A stretch of 64,000 nucleotides of DNA. Origin: Loripinus fragilis. Lineage: Eukaryota; Mollusca; Bivalvia; Lucinida; Lucinidae. Position 1 is the stretch's first letter; every line of letters begins with the position of its first letter. The DNA is taken from positions 71,621,254 through 71,685,253 of the forward strand of contig OZ026518.1 of the NCBI GenBank assembly GCA_964019695.1, written 5' to 3'. Under the pieces are notes generated by a model, which was not told where the DNA came from, searched no databases, and saw only the letters and a program-made list of their open reading frames with translations. The translations under genes and the position numbers were made by a program. Positions 45,701 through 57,700 of this stretch are shown in pieces.

Positions 45701-48700
45701 GGGTGTAAAATTTCAAATTAAGGTACTCACCCTTCATGTCCCCAATTTTTCCGAGATGCTGTAAATAAGAAAAGTACTACACAAATTGTCAAAACTTTTA
45801 CTCGCCCAGCATAACATTTTACTTGCAAATGCGAGTGGAATTTTACACCCCTGCTAAACAGACATGCTCCATAAATGAAAAGCTTGTTCCATAAATAGAA
45901 GGATCAAGTCTGGAATCCGTAAGAATACTGAAATCTGATCAGTATCAACACTGTTGGTCAACTCTACATTGGTAAATTTTATTTGTTAAAAGAGTTTAAC
46001 ATACTCGTAAACAGGTACTTTGGCAAACAGTGAAAACCCAGATAAAATGCAGCTTTAGGTGGCATTTCATCAGTGTCTGCACTGTTTGTTAAGGATATTT
46101 AACAATCTTCGGTAACAGAAATACATCATTTTATAGAAACACTTGAAATACAAAATGGGCTATTCCATACTTATTGTATCAATATTTGTAGGATAATCCT
46201 GGCCTTCAATAAGGCATTAAAGTATGCCTTTCTGTGACTTCGAAGAGTCTCCCTCATTGAGACCCTGATCTTCCTCCTTTGTACAACAAATCTCCCTCAT
46301 GGCCATCATCAGGTTATTACATGTATGTTTTAGTGCAGAAAAATTATTTTTCTATCGCTAAATACTGTAATACCAATCATTGTTATGGTTTGGCTATCAA
46401 AGGTGACTTGATGTCTCCAGAAACGGATTATCTATAGCCATTTGCCGCTTGCTACTTTTTAATGTAAGTATTTTGAGTAATGCATACCATTTTTCAGCTG
46501 TGATGTGCCATAGCAGATAGGTCAATTTTTTAATGTTGACACATGTGCAGACGTGCCTTAGTTTTCTTATAATTTATTCCAGTGGGCTATTTTCTGAAAT
46601 AACTTGATTAATATTTAAGTTGAAAAAGTAAATTGACTGGATGCCATTGGATAGAACTTTCCATTTTTTTATGGGAAATTCCTTAGATTAGAAAAGTGGT
46701 TTTAAAGTGATCCAAATGCTTCATGAATATTTAAATTACGAGATCATTGTATAATTGTTTTTAACCCATGCACACTAGTTCCCCAAATGGTTAGAAGACA
46801 CCAGGCCTTTAGTGAAGAGTGCATACCAAAAAATTATTTTTCTTATTTCTCATCCAAAACATATGTTGTGGGTACTCAAAAGAACCCTCTCAATGAGACG
46901 GTTCTTTTGAGCACCCAAAATATATGTTCAAACTGATGGATTAGAAAATATTTAAAATTTTACTCTCAAAATTTTCGTTTATCTAAACCTATGAGACACC
47001 CACTGTCTCTATGCCAAATACACATGGTGCCATATAAATGTGGCATACCAGCCTTGTTCATGTTGTTTATGGATCAATGCTACAACAGTTTCTTTTTCTA
47101 TTGAGCAGGCCTCGAAATATCTGAAAATAGACACTTGCCCTGCATCACAAAAATTATTGGCATATATGGGTAAAATTTGATTTTCACTAGAAATGTCAAA
47201 ATTTTCACTTGCCCTGCAGCCTTTGGTACTCGTAAATACGAGCGGACGAGTGCTATTTTCGAGCCCTGTTGAGGTTTGCTTTGTTTGTGAAACACAATTT
47301 GACAAAACGTTATCAAAATTGACAGCTTCCAGTGATATCAGCCCAGAAAATATCTGTTACAATCTTCAAATATGTCCTCTTCCATTTAACTAATTTTACT
47401 GCAGAGCCCAGTGGCTCAGTTGGTAGCTGGGAGCGCAGTGGCTCAGTGGAAGAGTGCTTGACTTCAGACCTAGAGGCAGGGAGTTCAAGGCTCACCGGGT
47501 TACTGTGTTGTGTCCTTGAGCAAGAACATTAATCCTAGCTTAGTACTGGTTCAACCTAGGAAGACCCATCCCTGTTTAACTGAAAGATTGTTGATGGGAC
47601 ATAAAGAATCAAATCAAACAAACAAAATCAGTTGGTAGCTAGAATTAGACTGGGGATCGAAGGGTTGCTAGTTTGAGGCTCACGGCCTGCGGGGTCACTG
47701 TGTTGTGTCCTTGAGCAAGGCACTAAAATATCTACTGCTTATTACTGGGTCAACCCACAGGAAGACAGGAAATTGTCTTGGCATGTCTGAAAAGTTGTTG
47801 ACTGGGATGTAAAGCATCAAAATAAACAAATACATAATTATTACCAAGAACCAAAAAAGTTTAGTGCGACCAGCTAACAGAGACTGGACATGTCAGACAG
47901 AGCGTTGTCATACACTGTCAAATAAGACTAGTCTACAGTAAATTGGGTGTAATAGCCTCGTGCAACCAACTGAAGCGCAGACGACAAGGGTGACCATTTT
48001 ATACATAAGCATGCCTGGTAAACGTTTATCTTTAGTATGCTTCTGGGGACCTGCTGCATTTCATTTCCCGGGATGGATATGTTGGGGGAGGGTAGGTTTG
48101 CTTTTTCTTCAAATTTTGTCTGTATGGCAAAACTGGTTTGATTTTTAAGCCTGATACAATGATAATAAATCACCAATTAGAATTCAGCGGGACAAGGGTT
48201 AAGTATCAGGATCATGAGAAAAGGGCATACAAGGATCATGAGAAAAGGGCATACAAACATGAGAAAAAGCCTCTAATAATGGCTCATTCTGGCGTGTCCA
48301 GAGAAACTAGATGTCTAAAAGTTGTTTGGAGTCAATTTCAACTTGCATACTTTGTTTATGCGAGAAGCGAAAGCCCTGGTGAGGTCATGCGTACATGCAG
48401 GCTCGTTGGAGCCTTCGCCACACGCCGATGTAATAAGAACCATCATCTTGTGTGCTGACCAATTTATAGTATTATTTTTTAATTGCGGACCATTATTTTA
48501 TTTTATTATTCAGTACTATTATAATTTGAATAGCATTGTCAGAGGGCATAAATCTAGACAAGTCAGCCTCCTTGTTATCCAAATTAATTCGAGATGCCTT
48601 TTTCTCATAATGGGCTCAAAACTACTACAGGTTAGACTGGCTCCCATCGTCAAACTTAATTATGCATACTCAAAAGTATTTTTTCATTGATTTCTCAATC

Positions 48701-51700
48701 TGACGATGGCTGAGTTTGAGTATGTTCTAAGGGCTGAAAGAAAAGACAACTCTGATGGGAAAACAATGTTTGGATTATTTCTCTTGGTCAGAACATCCTT
48801 ATTAAATCAATGAACATAGGACAGGAAGCCAGTCTAACTACAGGTATATACAGGTATACAGCTGTAAAGCGTTTCACGGGTGAATAAATACACTCTGTCT
48901 TACCAATTTTTATATGAAAATGTCCAAGGGCCTGTCTTTGCTAAGAACCGCCCAGTCTCTCTTAACTGGGTGGACTATAACCACCTAATATACCTTTTAA
49001 CATGTTCTGTATGTTTCTTTATTCTTAGGTACCTGTGATGAAAGGGAAAACTGGTACAAGGAAAGGGTTAACAGCAATTGTCAAACACCTTGTTAGGGCT
49101 GCTGAAAAAACATCACTTTTAGGTAAGGCCAAGAAAAAAATATCTGTAGATCAGGTTACCCGACCTTCCCTAAATGTTTACCCCCTACCCTAAACTTTTT
49201 CTCCGAATTCTGAAGTTGGAAGATAATAGCAGAACAAAATAATTTTGTTCTGCTATTCTCTTCCAACTTTAGAATTTGGAGAAAAAGTACATATCAAAAT
49301 GTCACCATATGAAATGGAAATTTAAATTGTTATGCATTCAGGTGGGTCTAGATGGGGTATAATGATTAGTGAATAATGGCCCTTTTTATAATGAATAGTG
49401 AATAATTAGCCAAAAAATATTGAATAGTGAATAATGAGGGCCTAAAAATTAATGAATAATCCTACTTTTTTAATGAATTGAAGAAAAAATTAATGAATAG
49501 TGAATAATCAGATTTCTTTGCCACCTTTCTTACTTTTAATGAATAATTGGTCTTATTTTAATGAAGAACCAAAAATTTTAATGAGATGAATAATGGGCTA
49601 AATTTTAAATGAATAGTGAATACCAGACCCCCCCCCCCCCCCCATCCACACCCTCATCCAGTCTTTGGTATTGGAAGTAAAAGGATTAAAACAAGGTTAT
49701 ATGTTCAAAAATAGACCCTTTTATATCAGTTTTGTCTTGTTTAATTTCCAAGCAGGTCTGAATATTCCAAGATAAAAAGTTTTCAAAAAAAAAGAAGTAT
49801 CCTACCTACCTACCATAATTTTTTCAGTGTGTAACCTGAACCACACATATTTTTCTTATTTGGCCTACGACTCATTGTGGTTTCTAGATAGGATCCCAAT
49901 TTAGAAAGTTCAGAGGATGATAGCCTGCTGGACCTGCAGGAGATGGCGACAAGCTAGAAGCACTTGTGTTGCCATCTTTTTAGGCCAGCAGAGATCAGTC
50001 CTCCTTGCTTCTCTTCCACAAGATTTGTTGTGGCACTGTGTCTATTGAAGAAGACAATTACCTGACCCGCTGCCCACATAGTGCCCAAAATATGAAATAT
50101 TAAAATAGGGACAGTAGGTAGGATTTTTTTTTTTTTAAAGTTTTTACAAGAGAATATGGCTGAACTAGGAAATCCCCTAAAATGCTTAAAAAAATTAGTG
50201 TTGGGAAAAAAATTAGGCACTGTCTGAAACCTGAAACACATAAAAAATTATTTTAGGCTTAAAGAATGACTTAGTGTATATCATGGGTGAAAGTTTTCAG
50301 GATTACGTAATCCTGAATTCAGGATTAAGAGGCTGACTTTCCATAGAAAGTCAGCCTCAAAATGCTGAATTAGGGAGATTGTCATAGCTTCTTAGATTAG
50401 ATTTTAGATTATCTTAACACAATAAACATTTAAGCATGAAATTATTCATTTTTGTAGGCATCCTGCAGGTTTAAAATTTTTAGTTTCTAAAGTTCTGGAT
50501 TTTGGAAACTTTGAACTTTCACCCATGTGTATATGTGATAAGGACCAAAACCTCACTAGCTTGCTCAAAAGGTAGATTTCGTTCAAATTAAACAGTTGAC
50601 TGTTGCATGTGCAGATCCCGATTAAATGGTGCCAATTAAATGGTGTTTCGCTGGCAGGCCAATGATGGCCCGATTTTAGTGGTATTTGGATCCACTCATC
50701 AACTAAAAAAGCGTTGTCAAAGTTGGACCTCCCTTGAATAAACTTTCTTGATCCGCACATGTGTTATATGCTAATTGTTACAGGAGAAAATCTAGAAGAG
50801 AAAGCAGTTGTAGACCAGTGGCTTGAATACAGAGCTTGTCATCTAGATAGGTGTCCCTCTAGTCAGGAAAGACATGTAGTCTGTGGTGTAAGTATTAAAA
50901 ATTGGCAGTAGGATCTTATGCATCACATGGGCCAGTCCAGCTAGATAATATTACATCTCCAAATATATACTGTGATAGACTATAAACTAGACACAAGCTT
51001 GTTAAACTTATTACTTTGTGACATACTGTAAACACTGGACTGTTATCTTTAGGTTCAATAGATCCCATAATGCACCAACGACTTCAACTCGACGGCTTTA
51101 AGTGCATTAAATGCTGTACATCCTTGCATTCCAGGAGCTGGGTTTGAAGCAATATTTGACTGACACTTCAGCATGATGTGATGCTTTCTTTGTTTGCACA
51201 TTGTGGAGTCGAAGCCATGTAACAAATCATGAGAAGATTGGGTTTCATGATCTTCGTTCTGTCGTCCACGTCACATTTTTACGTTTTCAAATGTTTTCAT
51301 CTTGTGCCATTAATTTTGTCCTTAAAGTGAGGTTTTCACATTTCATCACATGTCTTTAATAGTCAGTAAGCACATTCTAAAAGATTATTAATCAAAACAT
51401 CATATAACTACGCAAAAACTATTTTTTCATTTGTTGCGTATCTTTATTCCTTCCATAATATATGTCAAAATCAACATTTTCATACTTAAAATGAACCAAA
51501 AAAAATGTACTTCATTAGTTTTCGGTGAAATAAAAAACAAAAAATAAAAACTTGCCTGCCTCATTTTTTTTAGCTCACCTGACCCGAAGGCTCATGGGTG
51601 AGCTAATAGTATACCAGTCACTCCGGCGTCCGTCCGTCCGTCCACAATTTCAAACATCTTCTCTGAAACCACCGAGCCAATTAAATTCAAATTTCATATG

Positions 51701-54700
51701 GAGACTTCTTAGGACGCGGGAACGAAAGTTTGTTCAAATGGACCTGGTCACATGACCAAGATGGCCGCCATGCCCATATATGGTAAAAACCCTTTAAAAA
51801 TCTTCTTCTCCAGAATCAGAAGGTCGATGGCCTTGGGACTTGGTATGTAGCACTGGGGGTGTGGGGCCTACCAAGTTTGTTCAAATGATGATACTAGGTT
51901 GACCTAGACCTACTTAACGTCAAGGTCAAATTTTCTTCCTAATGCATTTAAATGGGAAAATTTCTGAAAAGTTGATTTTTTGAAAACTGTGGAAGCCTTA
52001 GTCATTATTCTCACTTGATATGTTTAACCTAATGAGACAATGGCTATAAATAAGTTCCAAAGGTCAAGGTTGACCTTTGACCTTTTAGCTTAGGTTACTC
52101 ATAATGGAGTCCCATCAATATATTAAAACATAGTTTTCTCACAAACCGTTGGCCCAATTGAACTCAAATTTCATGTGAAGACTCCTTATGATAAGTTAGC
52201 CAATATTTATGCAAAATATTTTGGTCACATGACCAAGATGGCTGCCACACCCATATATGGTAAAAACCCTTTAAAATCTTCTTCTCAAGAACCAGAAGGC
52301 TGATGACCTTGGGACTTGGTATGTAGCATTGGGAATGTGGGGCCTACCAAGTTTGTTCAAATGATGATCCTAAGTTGACCTTGACCTACTTAACATCAAG
52401 GTCAAACTTTCTTCCTAATGTATTTAAATGGGAATTTTTTTTAAAAGTTGATTTTTTGAATACTGTTGAAGCCAAAGTCTTTATTCTCACTTGATATGTT
52501 GAAACTAATGAGACAATGGCTATAAATAAGTTTCAAAGGTCAAGGTTGACCTTTAAATTTTCAGCCAAGGTCGCTCATATTGGAGTCCCATCAACACATT
52601 AAAACATAGTTTCCTCTTAAACCACTCGGCCAATTGAACTCAAATTTCATATGAAGACTCCTTATGATAGGTTAGCCAAAATTTATACCAATTGTACTGG
52701 TCACAATACCAAGATGGCCACCACACCCATATATGGTAAAAACCCTTTAAATATCCTCTTATCTGGAACCAAAAGGCCAGTGGCCTTGGGACTTGGTATG
52801 TGGCATTGAGGATGTGGGCCCTACCAGATTTGCACAAATGATGAATCTAGGTTGACCTTGACCTACTTTATGGCAAGGTCAAATTTGATTCCTAATGCAT
52901 TTATAATGGAATAATCTTGAAATGGTTTTTTTTCTCTATAACTGTTTAGGCCGAAATGATACTATACTGAACATCTAAAGAAACCTGACACTTTTTACTT
53001 GCTTCAAACTCGTAAATAGCAAAATATAGACCTAAGCCTTTATGCTTATTTTAATAACAAGACATAAGAAAGTATTCTTCGAAAAAATATATTTATCAAC
53101 TATAGAACATGACGTCACGACGTCAAAATATCGTTTTTATCACTTTTGCCTCGGTAGTGTATGTCTTGATATTTTTTTAAAAACTTTTTTCATGTATGCA
53201 AGGCCAATACCAGTACAGACGAAAGTGCATTTTAAAAAATTGCAATTTCTTGCTGTGACGTATGATATGGAGGTTTTAATTTGTGCTTTTGACGTTATTT
53301 AAACGGAAGTGTCTTTTTCCTTTGTTTAAGCAATTTTTAGAAACAGAAATGACTTGGAGTCAACCAATCATTGTAAGAGAATGCATTTCCAAAAATCAGA
53401 ACTTGTGTTTCGCGTCATGTTAAAGGGTAAAAGCGTAATAAACCGAATTTAACGTCAATTAAGAAACAACGTAAACCATGGATAGTAACCGTTTTTTTTT
53501 TCTTTGTCAACGTTTGTCGCCGTTTAGTGTGTGCTTTCTACCTTGTTATAGTGCCAATTGGCTACACTTTACTTTAATCGCGTATAAATTTCAAGCTTTG
53601 CAGTATGCACATATCAGCATGTACTTTTAACGCTTGACGTCGCTAAATGGACGTAGGCAGCAGCTACGGAGTTCAAAAACACTGTAACATTGTCAAAATG
53701 CATTCCAAACATCATACAAAATGAAAAAAAGTTGATAGAATGGCAGTGCTTTTTAAAAACTCATAAAACTCTGATAATGTAAAATTGACATTAAGAAAAT
53801 GAAAATAGGCCTTTGGGTTGAACAATGCACGCATGTTTTTATTTTAATGCCCAGAATATGTTAATGAAATAACAAAGGATCACACTAAAGTGGTTTCTGG
53901 TGAATTTTGCGTGATTTCTTTGTTCTTGTGAAAATTGATTTTCAGGGATACGTGACGTTTTGATAGCTGACGTCTGAAATTTGTTCATATTTTCAAATAA
54001 TCTCAGTGCATCTTAGTCTACCTTTGTTCAACTTTACGCAATGGAAGGATAAGTGTACATCGTATTCAATTACTACCAAAAAATTGACACAATATGTGTC
54101 AGGTTTCTTTAGTAGTTAAGTATACTTGCAAGAAATGTTTAACCTAATGAGACCACAGTTTTATATAAGTACCAAATGTCAAGCTGACCTGTGACCTTTT
54201 ATCCAAGGCCACTCATTTAGATTGCCACATACCTATCTAAACATCTTTACTCAGAAATCACTGGGATGTTTGATAGAGTATTCATTAGCTTGTTTTAGGT
54301 CACTTGACCAAAATGGCCGCAACCCCCATAAAACAAAATATGTTTCATTATAAGCCATAGTTGATCTTGACCTATTTTAACATTATTAAGGAGATCAGGT
54401 GAGCGCTTCAGGACCGTAAGGTCCTCTAGTTTCTAAAAAGTGGCCTGAGAAACACTTGTTTATATTTTTAGCCTTATTAGCAGTTCATATAGTGTGCATA
54501 AAGTACTCAGTGTGTACTTAAAGGATCATGTGTGCTCATTAGGTTGACTATGGTTTGATTTGTTTATATTTTACAGGAATTAAACAGATACCTAGCAGAT
54601 AAAGTATATTTCCTTAGTCACAGATTAACCCTAGTTGACCTAGTACTCTTCTATGGTCTACATCAGACAGTAGTAAGTAACATAAAAATACAGTCACATA

Positions 54701-57700
54701 TACAGGGATTATTTCACATTATTCCTTAGCGCCCCAGTAAACACTTTTTCAGTCATGTTGGGACTATTTCCTGTCTTCCTGGGTTGAACCAGTAGAGTGG
54801 TTCCGCCAGTTATCGGACAATAACGATTGATTTAAGTTTTAAGTGGCTACAATTGCTTATGAAGGCAGTATACCTGGCCAATGACCGAAATTAGACTCCA
54901 GTGCTCCAATATAGTACGAAAAAGCATTTTAATGAATAGAGCTACAGAATAATTGCATTCCAAACATATCTTGATGCAAAAGGTAATTATCGGAAACTGC
55001 ACCAAATTTCCGACAGAACAGATGGTATTATCGGACATCACAGTATTAGGGGCCAGGAGTACATTTAAATGTACATTTATTAAAACAAATTTGTTCAAAA
55101 TCTTGTCACTAATTGTGCTTTTTGGAACACCATAAAATACAGTGACTTGACAGACAGAAATTCTCCAGCCACAGAGTTGATTCTAGGATTTTTCCAGAAG
55201 GGGCCAACTCCCCCCCTTGTGTTCCCAAAAGGGGGCCAACCTGCAAATCAAATGGGTGATGGTGTTTTTCTAAAAAAAAAAAACACTGCAGACCACCCTT
55301 TCATCCCTTAAAAAACACTGCCGACCAACCCTGCACCCCTTAAAAAAAACTAAGTCCACACCTAAGAAAAAATAGAGCAGGGGTCGTCCTTAGGCGCTGG
55401 CCTGTTCTGTTCACCCCCAACCACAATATCCCTGGCCTTCAAAAGTGTTGGGAAAAGACAGAGCATGGAGAAGAGTGGGAGGGGTATCTGATTTGAATAT
55501 AAACAAATGGAATCAGAGCACCCTCTTCTCCAGAATGATAGATTTTTGGAAAACAGATATATTAACTAAATTGCACATACCTTATGTGACAATGGTTGGC
55601 AGAAGACAATTTAATATTCATTTTCCTGCCAGGCCATTCATCGTCTTTGAAGATCATGATACACTCAGACTTTTTTGCTGTGGGCCAAACGAGGTACAGC
55701 TGTAGTTTCAGGTTCCTGTGGGCACGTTTGCACACTTTCGCAAAATTGTTAAAAACGAAAGTAGAAATGCCCCAATTCAGTATCAAGTCTTGCCAGAGGA
55801 CGAGATCGGCAGAAATCAACGGAATTAGACGAATAAAATAGATTAAATGGACCGAAATGTAAACAGAGTGACCAGAAATACGCACAAGATTACCGGAAAT
55901 GCGCCAAACCTCGGCACAGTGCGGAAATAGCTACGCAGGGAACTTGAAATTTTGGGTCAATATTGCAAAAAAAGCGTAATTATCACACTCCCGCAGCCTA
56001 GAATCAACTCTGAGCCATTCACCACCTGTACCACTCAACAAATATGGCCATGGGTGTAGCGACCGCCATTGTCAATAGCGAAAACTCATGATAACAACAG
56101 AGTGTCCGATATATCCCCACATCGGATAATATACGGAACCACTCTACTATAAAGCAGAGGATAGGACACAATGCAGTGCCTCCTGTAAGTCTCGAACCAG
56201 CGACCCTTCAATCTCGAGTTTAACACTCTACCACTGAGTCAGAGCATTTGCATTTGAAATCAACACCATGAGACACCCAATTCACATATTTGTTGTATTA
56301 AATGATGTAGCATCATAAAATCTTCTGTAATAGGTATTTGACCTAGCAAGTGCATTATGTGAATACCCTTTTCAAATTATAATTTAGTTCTTTTGAAAAC
56401 AATAGTGATCTAGATCGGTGAAGCCAGTTTATCAGGATCCCATAGGTTTGAATACAAATTTTTTGAGCATAAAATTGTAAATATTGTCTACTCCATCAGT
56501 TTGAACATATGTTTTGGGTGTTCAAAAGAACCGTCTCATTGAGACGGTTCTTTTGAGTACCCACAACATATGTTTTGGCTGAGAAATAAGAAAATGAATT
56601 TTTTGGTGCACACTCTTAACTAAAGGCCTGGTCCGATCGAGACTGGTTTGCCTCCACACAATATGTCCATATGAAATTGCATCACTGGATTGACTCGAAA
56701 TCAGAAGTTCATTTGGTGCAAATGCCCCATGAATTACCCAGTGCAACCTAACGCTGGTCATAACCTTTGTCAAGGTCACAGGATTAGAATTTTCATATAA
56801 AAGTCAAATTTTTGCTTTTAGGGTTATATAGCTATATTATCAAGACCCTTTGATGAATTTCATTTATGTTTGGTATGGTGTAACTGTTAGATATACATAA
56901 TGTAGGTCTAAAGTATGACACTGAGCCAGCCCACAACAGGTTTCGACCTTGAGGTCAGGTCACAGAATTCAGGGTTCGGTCACAGAATTAGAATTTTCAT
57001 ATAAAAGTCAAAATTTGACCTTTAACGTTAATTAGCTTTATTATCATGACCCTTTGATGATATCATTTTTGTTTCGGATGATTGGTAGATGGAGGTTTTT
57101 AGTGGTACCATCCCCATCCCTTGGTAACCTTGAAGATGAGGACAAGGTCACTAAGAATTTTTCATGTAAGTCAAATTTTTCTATTAAAGTTTATATAATC
57201 TACCGGTATACCCTAAGGTGAATTTCTTTTGTGTTTGACATGATGATAGATGTAGGGGTAAAGTTTCTCTTTGCACCATTTTCACGCAGGGGCATGTCAT
57301 TAAGGTCAAGATCACAGACTTAGAATTTTCATATAAATATAAAAGTGTTAGCTTACCGTATGATAAAGACGTTTTAACTAGTTTCACTGGCAATTTTTAT
57401 GCAGATAGTTGTAGGTATAAGTTTGGTTTAGCACCATCCCTGCTTAAGTACCCGACCTTTGTGATCAGAGATGCCCCTCTGGGCTTATTTGTCCAGTTTC
57501 ATGCTTACTGATGCTCCTATATGCACGAAATTTATCCTGCTCATAAATGTCAAAGTGCCAACAATTGTTGCATTTTAATATTTTCTAGCAGAATAACTAC
57601 ATAAGCACGAAAAATATTTATTGTTCTGACAGCATTTGTGTTTTTATGAGCACTGGAAATTTCATACTCAGCTGAGCACATGGACAAATTTATAACCTCA

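Larger units (their letters stand above)
42792..49028 (+). other. EEF1E1 intron 1
   Basis: 6,237 bp, the longest intron. It holds degenerate tandem units (43000-44090), two tRNA-Asp-like SINE pieces, hAT-like MITEs (45253-45686, 45698-45853, 47106-47268), a GAACCGTCTC palindrome copy, two SINEs, and a MITE at 48631-48838. No exon-like ORF was found. Confidence 0.8.
49123..50783 (+). other. EEF1E1 intron 2
   Basis: 1,661 bp. It holds a palindrome (49194-49288), degenerate AATGAATAGTGAATAAT repeats (49360-49625) ending in poly-C (49627-49643), a MITE (50282-50527) and a GGCC hairpin module (50618-50676). Confidence 0.8.
50888..54576 (+). other. EEF1E1 intron 3
   Basis: 3,689 bp, mostly one pearl/Helitron-like element with a DNA transposon nested in it. 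The first 680 bp are AT-rich without recognised features. Confidence 0.8.
54728..56245 (-). mobile_element. SINE (family A) split by insertions
   Basis: Tail and body at 54728-54794 (GCCCCAGTAAACA..., TTCCTGGGTTGAACCAGTA) continue at 56147-56245 (CTATAAAGCAGAGGATAGGAC ... CTCGAACCAGCGACCC ... CACTCTACCACTGAG). Everything between is a later insertion. Confidence 0.8.

Noticed and set aside
47420..47500. Possible functional tRNA genes (also near 16600, 43500 and 61700)
   Set aside because: A and B boxes are present but acceptor and anticodon stems do not close, and SINE bodies and tails follow.
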